This document shows, in pieces, positions 26,505 to 35,198 of a stretch of 64,000 nt of DNA. The stretch spans positions 1 through 64,000 of the forward strand of contig NZ_JAFCWM010000018.1 in the NCBI RefSeq assembly GCF_049897565.1, read 5' to 3'. The DNA is from JAFCUW01 sp049897565. GTDB taxonomy: Bacteria; Pseudomonadota; Gammaproteobacteria; Burkholderiales; Burkholderiaceae_D. Position numbers and translations under genes: made by a program. The stretch's first letter is position 1. Each line of letters starts with the position of its first letter. The notes beneath the pieces were generated by a model. It saw nothing but the letters and a program-made list of their open reading frames with translations, searched no databases and had not been told where the DNA came from.

Positions 26505-26987
26505 TCAGGCCCGTGGCGGCACGTCGATCGGTTCGACCAGGTGGCCGCTGCCCAGGCCCAGGTCGGCCTTGTGGCGATTGGCGTCGATCGTGTTGAACAG
26601 TGCGCGCGACGATTCGTCGTTGCAGAAGGCACGCGGGCCGGCGATCGAATCGGCCGCCGAGCAGAATATCTGCTGCGGCGTGGCGCCGTACAGCGTGCGG
26701 GCGTAGCCGTTGTCGCCGCAGTTGCCGGCGCGGTCCCAGTACACCATGCGCTTGTCGACCATGAAAAGGCGATTGCGCTGCTCGGCGCAAGGGGCCGCCT
26801 GCGCGTGGGCGACGAATTCGGCCGTCACCGGCGCCGCGCCGTTCGGTTCGCCGACGGCGACACCCTGCCCGGCCTGCCTTTCGCCGAGCGCGAGGTCGCC
26901 GCCGCCGGCGCCGCAGCTGGTCAGCAAAGCCGCGCCGGCGAGCAACGCGGCGCGAAATATGTATTGGGTGTACTGAGCCGGTGACAT
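26505..26987 (-). CDS. Predicted lipoprotein of unknown function
   Basis: The 160-residue product has a lipobox (AALLTSC) after a hydrophobic signal segment, so it should be lipid-anchored at the Cys. The mature part has several Cys (QAAPCAEQ, GNCGDNG, QIFCSAAD, AFCND) that could form disulfides. No family is recognised. The ATG at 26987 is chosen because AGGAGC lies upstream; it is transcribed away from the kinase gene and shares with it a 265-bp regulatory region. Confidence 0.7.
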   Translation of the reverse strand: MSPAQYTQYIFRAALLAGAALLTSCGAGGGDLALGERQAGQGVAVGEPNGAAPVTAEFVAHAQAAPCAEQRNRLFMVDKRMVYWDRAGNCGDNGYARTLYGATPQQIFCSAADSIAGPRAFCNDESSRALFNTIDANRHKADLGLGSGHLVEPIDVPPRA

Positions 26988-27141
26988 GGACAAAGCTCCT
27001 GATCCAGGTCCGGCGCGCATGCAGCGACCGAACTACACTGTCGAATAAAAAGAGCCCGCTCGATCCTTGCGAACCAGGCGGGCAAACGGAAAACCTGATG
27101 TGGACGCAGCTTACCGGGTCGCGGCCGCCCAATCCCCCCCG

Positions 27142-27202
27142 ATTTGTCCGCCATTTGTCATCCATTTGTAATGCCCTGACGCGGGCGCGGCTCTTATACA
27201 AT
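27142..27202 (+). promoter_or_regulatory. Three 11-bp direct repeats and a -10-like element
   Basis: ATTTGTCCGCC, ATTTGTCATCC and ATTTGTAATGC follow each other at 27142-27174 with an 11-bp period. A TATACAAT -10-like element is at 27195-27202. OmpR-family regulators typically bind direct repeats at about one helical turn, so this is a plausible operator for the regulator encoded at 24139, controlling the kinase gene and perhaps the divergent lipoprotein gene. Confidence 0.55.
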
Positions 27203-27252
27203 ACTGCCAGGGAAAAAACTATGTCGTGCACCACAAGGCTGGCGGGGACGCC

Positions 27253-28590
27253 GTGAATCGCCTGTTTTTCCGATTCTTCGTGCTGGTGATGTTGTCGATC
27301 ACGGTGGCGACCTTTGTCGTCTACTTCGCCATGAGCCGGCTGTTCGGCGACCCGCTCGACGACATCGCGCGGCGCCAGGCGGCCGCGCAGATCTTCCTGC
27401 TCGAACAATACGTCGACCAGGCGCCGGCCGACGAATGGCTGGCGCGGCTGAACAAGGTGCGCGAAGTGTCGCGCGTAAACATCGAACTGATGCCACTGGC
27501 CGGCGCCCGCGCGCAGCTGCCGGCGCGACGCCTGGCGGCGCTCGAGCGCGGCGACGTGGTGCTCGACCCGGCCAACAAGGCATTCTTCCGGCGCGTCGAC
27601 CTCAAGGGCGACCGCTACATCGGCAGCGCCGACGAGGTCATCCACGCGCGCGACTTGCCGATCGACATAGGCCTGGCGCTGCAGATGGAGGCGCTGCGCT
27701 ACGTCATCGTCGCACTGGCGCTGCTGATTCCGATCGCGCTGTGGTCGCGCAAGCACTGGCAAGGCCTGCAGGCGCTGTCGAGCGTGGCCGACGAGCTCGG
27801 CGCCGGCAAGCTGTCGGCGCGGGCCAGCTTCGGTCCGCGCACCAGCATCTACCCGCTGGCCGAGCGTATCAATCACATGGGCGAGCGGATCGAGTCGCTG
27901 CTGGCGTCGCAGGAGAACCTGCTTCATTCGGTGTCGCACGAACTGCGCACGCCGATCGCGCGGCTCGAGTTCGCCCTCGAGCTGTTGCGCGCGAAGGCGC
28001 CCGATGGCACGCTGACGCCGCGCATCGACGCGATGGAGGCCGACCTGGCCGAACTGAACGCGCTGGTCGCCGAGCTGCTCGGCATGGCGCGGATCGGCAG
28101 CGGACGCGCGGTGCCGGCGGCGCCGTTCGCGCTGGCGCCGGCGCTGCGCGAGTGCGCGCTGCTGCTCGATTGTCCGGTCGAGCTCGAAATCGACGATGCG
28201 GTCGGCAGCGTCAATGGCGACCGCCGGCTGCTGCTGCGCGCGGTTGGCAACGTGCTGCGCAACGCGCAAAAATACGCCAGGGCGCGCATCGTGCTGTCGG
28301 CGCGGCGGGTCGGGACGGCGGCGCTGGAAGTGGCAATCGAGGATGACGGCGCCGGCATCCCCGAAGTGGAGCGCGAACGCATCTTCGAGCCGTTCTACCG
28401 GCTCGACCGCAGCCGCGACCGCAGCACCGGCGGCTTCGGCCTGGGCCTGTCGATCGCGCGCAAGGCGCTCGAGCAGCATGGCGGCACGATACGGGCGGAA
28501 GGCTCGATGCTGGGCGGCGCGCGCTTCGTGCTGCGCCTGCCGGTGAACGGCGAAAAGGACAGAATGGCAGCGCATCCGCACCACACATAA
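27253..28590 (+). CDS. RstB-like sensor histidine kinase
   Basis: The 445-residue inner-membrane kinase has a first transmembrane segment at about 8-27, a periplasmic loop, a second segment at about 148-165, and a HAMP region. The phosphoacceptor is His229 (HSVSHELRTPIARLE), with an N-box GNVLRNAQKYA, G1 box EDDGAGIPE and G2 box GGFGLGLSIARK. The GTG at 27253 is used; no ATG fits. It is the likely partner of the regulator at 24139-24825. A terminator follows the stop. Confidence 0.9.
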   Translation: MNRLFFRFFVLVMLSITVATFVVYFAMSRLFGDPLDDIARRQAAAQIFLLEQYVDQAPADEWLARLNKVREVSRVNIELMPLAGARAQLPARRLAALERGDVVLDPANKAFFRRVDLKGDRYIGSADEVIHARDLPIDIGLALQMEALRYVIVALALLIPIALWSRKHWQGLQALSSVADELGAGKLSARASFGPRTSIYPLAERINHMGERIESLLASQENLLHSVSHELRTPIARLEFALELLRAKAPDGTLTPRIDAMEADLAELNALVAELLGMARIGSGRAVPAAPFALAPALRECALLLDCPVELEIDDAVGSVNGDRRLLLRAVGNVLRNAQKYARARIVLSARRVGTAALEVAIEDDGAGIPEVERERIFEPFYRLDRSRDRSTGGFGLGLSIARKALEQHGGTIRAEGSMLGGARFVLRLPVNGEKDRMAAHPHHT

Positions 28591-28591
28591 C

Positions 28592-28617
28592 AAAACTCCG
28601 CCGCAGCGGAGTTTTTT
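28592..28617. terminator. Terminator after the histidine kinase gene
   Basis: AAAACTCCGC (28592-28601) and GCGGAGTTTT pair around a short loop, and the T-run extends to TTTTTT. The A-run on the other side lets it also serve the minus-strand gene that ends at 28616. Confidence 0.88.
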
Positions 28618-28939
28618 ATTTCGTGGCCGACGTCGACTGCGTCAGATGCGTCATCGCGTAGCCCAGGTGCTCCCACCAGTGGTCGCGCGAACGCACCGTG
28701 ACCAGGCATTTCCGGTCCAGCTCGCCCTTGAACAGCGGGTCGGCGCACTTGTTCGTCATCAGCGCGTAGCGCTGGTTCTCGGCGTTGATGAGCGCGATGC
28801 ACAACCAGATGACGAGGCCGGCAAACACGACCGCCAGCGTCCACGCCACCTGGTTGATGTGGCTGGTCTCAAACAACTCCTCGTCCACGGGCTTGGAGCC
28901 GTCGTAGATCTTCAGAAGTTTTTGTTCGGCATCGCTCAT
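28616..28939 (-). CDS. Small single-span membrane protein of unknown function
   Basis: The 107-residue product has one hydrophobic segment (VAWTLAVVFAGLVIWLCIAL, about 31-50) after a polar N-terminus. Two Cys (NKCADP, RKCLVT) lie in the C-terminal, probably periplasmic, part. I recognise no family. Its ATG overlaps the dsbA stop by 4 bp (ATGA), so it is translationally coupled with dsbA and may be a substrate or partner; this is inference. Confidence 0.65.
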   Translation of the reverse strand: MSDAEQKLLKIYDGSKPVDEELFETSHINQVAWTLAVVFAGLVIWLCIALINAENQRYALMTNKCADPLFKGELDRKCLVTVRSRDHWWEHLGYAMTHLTQSTSATK

Positions 28940-29598
28940 TTTGTCTTGGCTACCTTCGCCACCACCGCGTCGAGCACCTGCACCGTCGCCTTCGACAGCG
29001 TGCCTTCGTTCAGGCCGCGGTTCGTCGCGTCGACCAGCGAGGGCGACGTCATGTAACGGCCGTCAACGACCAGGGTCGGCACCGACTGCACCTTGTAGGC
29101 GTCAAGAATCTGCGGCAGGCGTTTGAGCTTGGTCATGACACCGAACGAATTCCACGCATCGACAAACTTGGCCTTGTCGATGCCGTTCTTGACGGCCCAG
29201 CCGATGACGACGTCATCCTTGTTCATGCGGACGCGGTCGACGTGGATCGCCTTGAATACCTTCGGATGCATTTCCTCGAGCTTGCCCATCGCTTCCAAGG
29301 TCAGGTACAGGTGCGCTTCAGGATCGTTGACGCCCGAATACGGCATGTGCACGCGCTTGAAATTGATCTTGTCACCCTGCTTTTTGACCCATTCGGCGAT
29401 GTATGGTTCCAGCACATTGCAATGCGGGCAGTGATACATGAAGAATTCGATCACTTCGACTTTTTTGCCGACAACCTGGGTCGGCTGTGGAGAGGCCAAC
29501 TGGACGTATTCGGCGCCCAGTTTCGGATCGGCAGGCGAGGCGAAGGCGGTGGCGGCAACGAGGCCGAGTGCAGCAACGGCAAGGCGAAGGGAACGCAT
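28936..29598 (-). CDS. dsbA: Periplasmic thiol:disulfide oxidoreductase DsbA
   Basis: The 220-residue protein has a signal peptide (MRSLRLAVAALGLVAATAFA) and the C57-P-H-C60 active site in FFMYHCPHCN. The cis-Pro loop is QSVPTLVVDG. It forms disulfides in secreted proteins and is re-oxidised by DsbB encoded elsewhere. It is the first gene of a two-gene unit with the small membrane protein downstream. Confidence 0.93.
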   Translation of the reverse strand: MRSLRLAVAALGLVAATAFASPADPKLGAEYVQLASPQPTQVVGKKVEVIEFFMYHCPHCNVLEPYIAEWVKKQGDKINFKRVHMPYSGVNDPEAHLYLTLEAMGKLEEMHPKVFKAIHVDRVRMNKDDVVIGWAVKNGIDKAKFVDAWNSFGVMTKLKRLPQILDAYKVQSVPTLVVDGRYMTSPSLVDATNRGLNEGTLSKATVQVLDAVVAKVAKTK

Positions 29599-29708
29599 GG
29601 TGATCCTTATTAAGTTTGTTAGGCGAACGCCGCGAGATTACCACTTTTTCGGCGAACGCTCGCGCTGGCGGAGCGATTATTGCAAATGCTTACGTGTGTA
29701 ACGCCGGC

Positions 29709-30593
29709 TTACTTGCGCCGTTGACGCGCCAGGTCGATCTTTTCGCATAACTGCGCCACGCCCTGGGCTACGCGCGGGCCGGGCCGGGTCAGCAACTCAC
29801 CTTCGATGCGAAACAGGTTGCCGCGCTCGACGGCGAGCATGCTGCGGTACGGCTTCCAGATGCCGATGCCGGCCTCGCCCGGATCGTACTGCTCGCTGCC
29901 GAAGATGGCCTCGGGATTTTCCTGCAGCACCGCCTCGACGCTGACCGACGGCGCCACCACCTTCAGGCCGGCAAACACGTTTTCCCCGCCGCACAGGCGA
30001 ATCGCGTCGGAGACGATGTGCTTGCCGCTGAGGGTGTACACCGGCTTGTCCCAGATCTGGTAGAACACCCGCACCGGCGCGCGCTTGCCGTAGCGCGCGC
30101 CGAGCGCGGCGACCTCGGCGCGAAAGCGCGCCGCCGCGACCGCCGCCACCTTTTCGGTGCCAAGCAGGCGGCCGAGGCGCGTCAGGCTGTCGGCCACCTG
30201 GTCGATGCGGGTCGGCTCGCTGTGGAACACCGGAATGCCAAGCTTGCCGAGTTGCTCGAGCTGGCGCCCGGTGTTGCCGCTTTGCCAGACGATCAGCAAG
30301 TCAGGCTTGAGGGCAATCACCCGCTCCATGTCGATCTGGGCATTGCTGCCCACCAGCGGGATCTTTTTCGCCGCTTCCGGATAGTCGCTGAAGTTGATGG
30401 CGCCAACGATGCGTTCGCCGCCACCGGCGGCAAACAGCAGTTCGGTGATGTGCGGCGCCATCGAAATGACGCGCTGCGCCGGCGCCGCCAGCGTCACCCG
30501 CACGCCGGCATCGTCGACGACGCTGATGTCGGCGAGGCTGGCGCCGGCGGGCAGCGCCAGGCAGAGCGCGACAATGAAGCGATTAAAAATCAT
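29709..30593 (-). CDS. btuF: Cobalamin-type ABC transporter substrate-binding protein
   Basis: The 294-residue periplasmic protein has a signal peptide (MIFNRFIVALCLALPAGASL) and the BtuF/TroA-like fold: RVISMAPHITELLFAAGGG, then ALKPDLLIVWQSGN, and PVYTLSGKHIVSDAIRLCGG. It would bind corrinoid for an inner-membrane BtuCD importer, not encoded here. The ATG at 30593 lies 11 bp inside the btuB end, so the two genes are coupled and share the riboswitch. Confidence 0.9.
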   Translation of the reverse strand: MIFNRFIVALCLALPAGASLADISVVDDAGVRVTLAAPAQRVISMAPHITELLFAAGGGERIVGAINFSDYPEAAKKIPLVGSNAQIDMERVIALKPDLLIVWQSGNTGRQLEQLGKLGIPVFHSEPTRIDQVADSLTRLGRLLGTEKVAAVAAARFRAEVAALGARYGKRAPVRVFYQIWDKPVYTLSGKHIVSDAIRLCGGENVFAGLKVVAPSVSVEAVLQENPEAIFGSEQYDPGEAGIGIWKPYRSMLAVERGNLFRIEGELLTRPGPRVAQGVAQLCEKIDLARQRRK

Positions 30594-32550
30594 AGCGTGC
30601 CGATAGCTTGATCTGGCGGCCGTCGCCCGGATAGATCCCGGAGCGGCAGCCGAACGCGTTGCTGTAGTACTGCTTGTCGGCCAGGTTCTGGCCCGACACG
30701 GCAAATTCCCATGGGCCAATAGTACGCGCATAGCGTGCATCGATGGTGGTGTATGAAGGGATGCGCGCGCCGCAGGCATTGGTGAAGTCGCTGCCGTAAC
30801 GCTGGCTGTCGACCCACTGGACGCCGACGTCGGCGCTGTGGCCGCCCGCCGGCGCCCACGCCAGGCGCGTCGACACCGTGTTTTTCGGCACCAGCACCAT
30901 CTCGCGGCCGGCGTTCGGGCCGGCGGTGAAGGTGGCCTTGACGTGCTGCAGGTGGCCGCTGAGGCGCCAGCCGGCGGCCAGGCGCGCGTCGCCGTCGATC
31001 TCGAATCCGCGGCGCTCGGTCGGATCGAGGTTGGCGTTGGCGCCAAAGCCGATCGTCGGGTCGTAGAAGATCTCGTTTTGCAGGCGGTGGCGGAAGGCGC
31101 GCGCGCTCATCTGGCTGCGGGCGCCGCCGAACGTCACGCCCAGCTCGAGGTCATGCGAGGTTTGCGCCTTGAGCACGGTCGACGAGGCGCGGTAGCTGTT
31201 CTCGTCGGCGTTGGCCATGCGGTAGCTCTGGCCGGCCTTGGCGTGCAGCTTGACGCCCGGCTGCACGTCGTAGCTGCCTTGCGCCTCCCAGGCATTCTGC
31301 GACTGCGAGCTGCTCTCGGACACCGGCGGGAAACCGAGCGGGTCGGCGTAGTCCTTGTCGAACACTTCGTGGCGCGCGCCGAGCGAAAAGCGGCCGTTGT
31401 GCGCCGCGCTCCAGCGGATTTCGTCGCGCAGGTAGATCGCCTTGGACGACTGGCTGGCGTCGGCCTTCGAGAAATCCGCGTCGGTGACGCGGTTCCAGCG
31501 AATCAGGTCGACCCCGCCGATCAGCTCATTGAGCATGCCGCTGTACTGCGACAGGTGGCGCACGCGCGGCGAAAACTGGGTCTGCTCGCTGTCGTAGGCG
31601 AGCTTCGAATCGAACGCTGCGTAGTAGGCCTTGACGGTTTTCTGGCGATGCGACAGTTCGGCCGCCAGTTCGACGCCGCCGATGCGCTGGTCGATATAGG
31701 CGCTGACGCGGTCGGTGTCGAGCGAGCCGTAGTCGCCCGGCGTGGCGCTCTGGCGCGGATTGGCTTCGAACTGCGCCAGGGTCAGCGAACCTGGCAGGCG
31801 CGATCTGGCGCGCGCGCTGTCGAGCCGGACGCCGGCTTTGCCGGTGCCGAGGTTCCACTGCGCGCCGGCCGAGATGGCGCTCTGGCGGAAGTCGTTGTTG
31901 GCGCGGTAGTTGTCGGTGCCCTGGGTGCCGATGGCGGCATCGAAGGCGCCGCCGTCCCAGTTGCGCGCGACCGAGGCGCGCACATCGTGCTGGCTGAACT
32001 GGCCCGCTTCGGCGCGCACCGAGCCGCGCGTGCCTGGCGCGCTGGCGCGGCGGGTGATGATGTTGATGACGCCGCCGGTGGCGCCTTCGCCGTACAGCAC
32101 ACTGCTGCCGCCGCGGATGATCTCGATGCGCTCGATGGTCTCGATCGGAATGGTCGACAGCACCGGGCCGCTCAATTCGTTGTCGCTCATGCGCACGCCG
32201 TCGAGCAAGACGACCATGTTCTGGCTGCCGTTCGAGCCGAAGCCGCGCAGGTCGAGCGAAAAGTCGGGGCTCGAGTCGAGGCTTTGGCGGCCGTAGACGC
32301 CGCCGATCTTGCGGATCGCCTGGTTGACGTCGGCCACGCCGGCGCGGCGGATGTCGTCGGCGCTGATGACGGTGGCGCCGATCGGCGCCAGTTCCGGCGC
32401 GCTGGCAAAGCGCGCGCCGGTAACGAGCACCTGCGGCATGCCGGCATCCTGGGCGTGGACGGATGGGGCGACGGAGAATGCCAGGGAGAGAGCGGAAACG
32501 AGGGCGAGCGGATGCAAAGCGGTTACGCTGCGAGGTGCGGAGAAAGTCAT
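30583..32550 (-). CDS. btuB: TonB-dependent vitamin B12-type outer membrane receptor
   Basis: The 655-residue product has a signal peptide ending at about residue 33 (SVHAQ), a TonB-box-like PQVLVTG, a plug domain (ATVISADDIRRAGVADV, DLRGFG, VVLLDGVRM, IEIIRGGSSVLYGEGATGG) and a beta barrel ending in SARYDF. Ligand specificity is inferred from the cobalamin riboswitch upstream and btuF downstream. Energy would come from an ExbB-ExbD-TonB complex. Confidence 0.92.
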   Translation of the reverse strand: MTFSAPRSVTALHPLALVSALSLAFSVAPSVHAQDAGMPQVLVTGARFASAPELAPIGATVISADDIRRAGVADVNQAIRKIGGVYGRQSLDSSPDFSLDLRGFGSNGSQNMVVLLDGVRMSDNELSGPVLSTIPIETIERIEIIRGGSSVLYGEGATGGVINIITRRASAPGTRGSVRAEAGQFSQHDVRASVARNWDGGAFDAAIGTQGTDNYRANNDFRQSAISAGAQWNLGTGKAGVRLDSARARSRLPGSLTLAQFEANPRQSATPGDYGSLDTDRVSAYIDQRIGGVELAAELSHRQKTVKAYYAAFDSKLAYDSEQTQFSPRVRHLSQYSGMLNELIGGVDLIRWNRVTDADFSKADASQSSKAIYLRDEIRWSAAHNGRFSLGARHEVFDKDYADPLGFPPVSESSSQSQNAWEAQGSYDVQPGVKLHAKAGQSYRMANADENSYRASSTVLKAQTSHDLELGVTFGGARSQMSARAFRHRLQNEIFYDPTIGFGANANLDPTERRGFEIDGDARLAAGWRLSGHLQHVKATFTAGPNAGREMVLVPKNTVSTRLAWAPAGGHSADVGVQWVDSQRYGSDFTNACGARIPSYTTIDARYARTIGPWEFAVSGQNLADKQYYSNAFGCRSGIYPGDGRQIKLSARYDF

Positions 32551-32639
32551 GGTGTCGGTCTTCGAAAAAAGTCTCCGGCCGTGCGTCCCCGCAAGCCGGA
32601 TTCAACGGAAGACGCCCGCGGCTGCGCCGGCGCTCCCAC

Positions 32640-32845
32640 CTGTCCTGGCCGGTATCCGGGCTCGCAAGTCGGACCGTCTCACCTTCCGATGCCATTCGCA
32701 CCGTGGTGTTCGAGACAGCCAGTCGCCAGGTGGCGACGCTTGTTTACCGTTGCGGGGGCAGCACACCTTGCGCGCTTTGCCGGGGGCCGGCGCGGCAGCG
32801 TGGTGTTTCCCGTTTAACTGCAGGCGAGATCACGCCTGCGGGCAC
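32640..32845 (-). promoter_or_regulatory. Cobalamin riboswitch upstream of btuB-btuF
   Basis: On the minus strand the region has the conserved blocks of the B12 aptamer in order: a 5' stem, TTAAACGGGAA, CTGCCCCCGCAACGGTAA (B12 box), and GAGCCCGGATACCGGCC at its 3' end. The 3' boundary lies about 90 bp before the btuB start. It should lower btuB-btuF expression when cobalamin is plentiful, probably through the leader's 3' part. Confidence 0.92.
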
Positions 32846-32973
32846 CAAAACGGGGCCATTATAAACGTAACAAGGGTCACCAGCGAGTGCCGTTGTGGGA
32901 TTGCCGTTCGCCGCCGCGCAGATATTAGTCCTAACTAGTACAATCTAGGCTTACCCTATTCCAAGGAGCTGTC

Positions 32974-33789
32974 ATGACAAATCGCCTGCCCACCTATTTC
33001 GTCTCGCACGGCGGTGGTCCGTGGCCGTTCATGAAGGACCAGTACGGCGCTACCTACAACAAGCTGGAGCAGTCGCTGGTGGACATCGCGCGCCAGGTCG
33101 GCGCGCGGCCGAAGGCGGTGCTGGTGGTCAGCAGCCACTGGGAGGAGGACGAGTTCATGGTGTCCTCTAGCGCGGCGCCCGGGATGATCTACGATTATGG
33201 CGGCTTCCCGCCGCACACTTACCAGGTACAGTATCCGGCGCCGGGTTCGCCGCAGTTGGCGCAGCGGGTGGCCGAGCTGGCGGCGGCGGGCGGCCATGCG
33301 GTGACGCAGGATCCGCTGCGCGGGTTCGATCACGGCACGTTCTCGATGCTGTACCCGGTGTACCCGGCGGCCGACATGCCGGTCGTGCAGCTGTCGATCC
33401 GGCACGGCTACGATCCGCAGACCCACATCGACATCGGCCGCGCGCTGGCGCCGCTGCGCGACGAGGGCATCCTGATCATCGGCAGCGGGCTCAGTTTTCA
33501 CAACTTGCGCCAGTTCGGGCCGGGCGGCAAGCAGGCGTCGCATGCCTTCGACGATTGGCTGCAGCACGTTTTATTGAAGCTGACGCCGGCCGAGCGCAGC
33601 GTCGCCATGCTGCACTGGAGCGAGGCGCCGTATGCGCGCATGGCCCATCCGCGCGAAGACCACCTGGCGCCGCTGTGGGTGGCGCTCGGCGCGGCCGAGG
33701 GCGAGGCGGCCAGTTGCGTCTATCACGAGGACAATTTCTTTGGCAACCTGGCCGTGTCGAGTTTCCGGTTCGGCGCCGCGGCGGCGTGA
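32974..33789 (+). CDS. LigB-type (DODA) extradiol dioxygenase
   Basis: The 271-residue cytosolic protein belongs to the class III extradiol ring-cleavage family that includes 4,5-DOPA dioxygenase and YgiD. Metal ligand candidates are His12 (YFVSHGGGP), the His in VSSHWEE, and His in RGFDHGTFS. SGLSFHN is also conserved. Aromatic substrate is not known. CAAGGAGC precedes the ATG. It is transcribed away from the riboswitch. Confidence 0.9.
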   Translation: MTNRLPTYFVSHGGGPWPFMKDQYGATYNKLEQSLVDIARQVGARPKAVLVVSSHWEEDEFMVSSSAAPGMIYDYGGFPPHTYQVQYPAPGSPQLAQRVAELAAAGGHAVTQDPLRGFDHGTFSMLYPVYPAADMPVVQLSIRHGYDPQTHIDIGRALAPLRDEGILIIGSGLSFHNLRQFGPGGKQASHAFDDWLQHVLLKLTPAERSVAMLHWSEAPYARMAHPREDHLAPLWVALGAAEGEAASCVYHEDNFFGNLAVSSFRFGAAAA

Positions 33790-33817
33790 CAACGCCGAGA
33801 AGGAAACGGCGAATCAG

Positions 33818-34765
33818 CTAAGTGCCGCGTTTTCCGCGCGCCGAATTGGCGGCTTTTTCGGCGGCGATTGCCGCAGCCTTGGCGGCCTTCTCGGCCATCA
33901 TGGCGGCATGCTCGGCCAGCGCCCTGGTGCGCGACTCCGGCGTTTCAAGGCTGATCCGGCCCAGCACGCCGGTGCGGTAATCCTGCAGGAAGGTGTGCGC
34001 CGCCTTCTCGAAATCGAGGTCGCCGCCCTTCTGCCGGTAGCCGCGCCGCGCCGCCACGCCTTCGACCACCGAGATGCCGTCGATGCCTTCGGTCGCAAAG
34101 CCGTAGCGCGCCGTCAGCAGGTGCGGATAGCGCGCCAGCAGCACGTCGGCCAGGTAGACCGCCACCTCGTCTTCGATCAGCGCGTTCGAACCGATCGCGT
34201 GGCTGGCGGCGAGCATCAGGCCGTCGCTGGCGAGCGCGATCTTCGGCCACAGCATGCCGGGCGTGTCGACCAGGATGATGTTCTTGCCAAGGTAGAGCTT
34301 CTGCTGCATCTTGGTCACGGCTGGCTCGTCGCCCACTTTCGCCACTTTTTTCTTCAGCAGCGCATTCATCAAGGTCGATTTGCCGACGTTGGGAATGCCC
34401 ATGATCATGATGCGCAGCGGCTTGGTGGGCACGCCGCGATGCGGCGCCAGCGACAGGCACAGGTCCGGAATGCGGGCGACGTCGGCCGGCTTCTTGGTCG
34501 TCATCGGATAGGCGGTGACGCCTTCCTGGGCGTCGTACCAGGCGCTCCAGGCAGCGGTGGCCACCGGATCGGCCAGGTCGACCTTGTTGAGGATCTTCAG
34601 GCAGGGACGCTGGCGGAACAGGCGCAGCTCTTCGACCATCGGATTGCAGCTCGCCTCGGGCAGGCGCGCATCGAGCACCTCGATGACCAGGTCGGTGTTC
34701 TCCATCTGCTCGGCCGCCTTCTTGCGGGCGGCGTTCATGTGGCCCGGGTACCATTGTATCGACAT
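33818..34765 (-). CDS. ylqF: YlqF/RbgA-type ribosome biogenesis GTPase
   Basis: The 315-residue protein is a circularly permuted GTPase: G4 (NKVDLAD) comes first, then G1 (GIPNVGKST) and G3 (DTPGML). WYPGHMNAARK at the N-terminus is typical. The family helps assemble the large ribosomal subunit. The C-terminus ends in a basic Ala-rich helix (EKAAKAAAIAAEKAANSARG). It is a single gene. Confidence 0.9.
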   Translation of the reverse strand: MSIQWYPGHMNAARKKAAEQMENTDLVIEVLDARLPEASCNPMVEELRLFRQRPCLKILNKVDLADPVATAAWSAWYDAQEGVTAYPMTTKKPADVARIPDLCLSLAPHRGVPTKPLRIMIMGIPNVGKSTLMNALLKKKVAKVGDEPAVTKMQQKLYLGKNIILVDTPGMLWPKIALASDGLMLAASHAIGSNALIEDEVAVYLADVLLARYPHLLTARYGFATEGIDGISVVEGVAARRGYRQKGGDLDFEKAAHTFLQDYRTGVLGRISLETPESRTRALAEHAAMMAEKAAKAAAIAAEKAANSARGKRGT

Positions 34766-34924
34766 GCGGTGCTTTCAAATTCTCAAATAATGGCGCTATT
34801 TTACGGGTTCACACGGTTCCAGGCGCGAATCGATTTTCGCGCAGCGCCATCAGGAGATTGATCCACCGCAACAAATTGGCCTACGGAAAGAAGAACAATA
34901 GACCCACCAATGGAGGGTCAACCA

Positions 34925-35149
34925 ATGAACGCACTGAGACACATGGAACTCATTTTCGGCGTTGTGCTGCTGGCGGCGGTGGGCATCGCGGCCATGCCGC
35001 AGCGCCCGGTCGCACCCGCGCAGACGGCCGCGCGCGCCACCGCGCCGCAGCCGGTGCAGGTCGTCGTCGTCAAGGGCAAGCGCATGACGGATGTCGAAAA
35101 GCGCGCTGCGCTGAGCGCCGAGCCGCGGCCGGAAACGAACGGCAGCTGA
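34925..35149 (+). CDS. Small hypothetical protein with N-terminal membrane segment
   Basis: The 74-residue product has a hydrophobic N-terminus (MELIFGVVLLAAVGIAAM) that could be a signal or anchor, followed by a Pro/Ala-rich stretch and VQVVVVKGKRMTDVEKRAALS. The last motif is common in small proteins of this bacterial family. GGAGGG precedes the ATG at 34925. Function is unknown. Confidence 0.6.
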   Translation: MNALRHMELIFGVVLLAAVGIAAMPQRPVAPAQTAARATAPQPVQVVVVKGKRMTDVEKRAALSAEPRPETNGS

Positions 35150-35198
35150 CCACCCCGGCCGGCCCCCATTACGCCCTTCCCTGGCGCCGCACTGGCGC

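Noticed and set aside
26377..28593. 738-codon minus-strand frame opposite the histidine kinase
   Set aside because: It crosses several real genes, is very rich in Arg, Gln and Ala, and mirrors the codon bias of the kinase gene.
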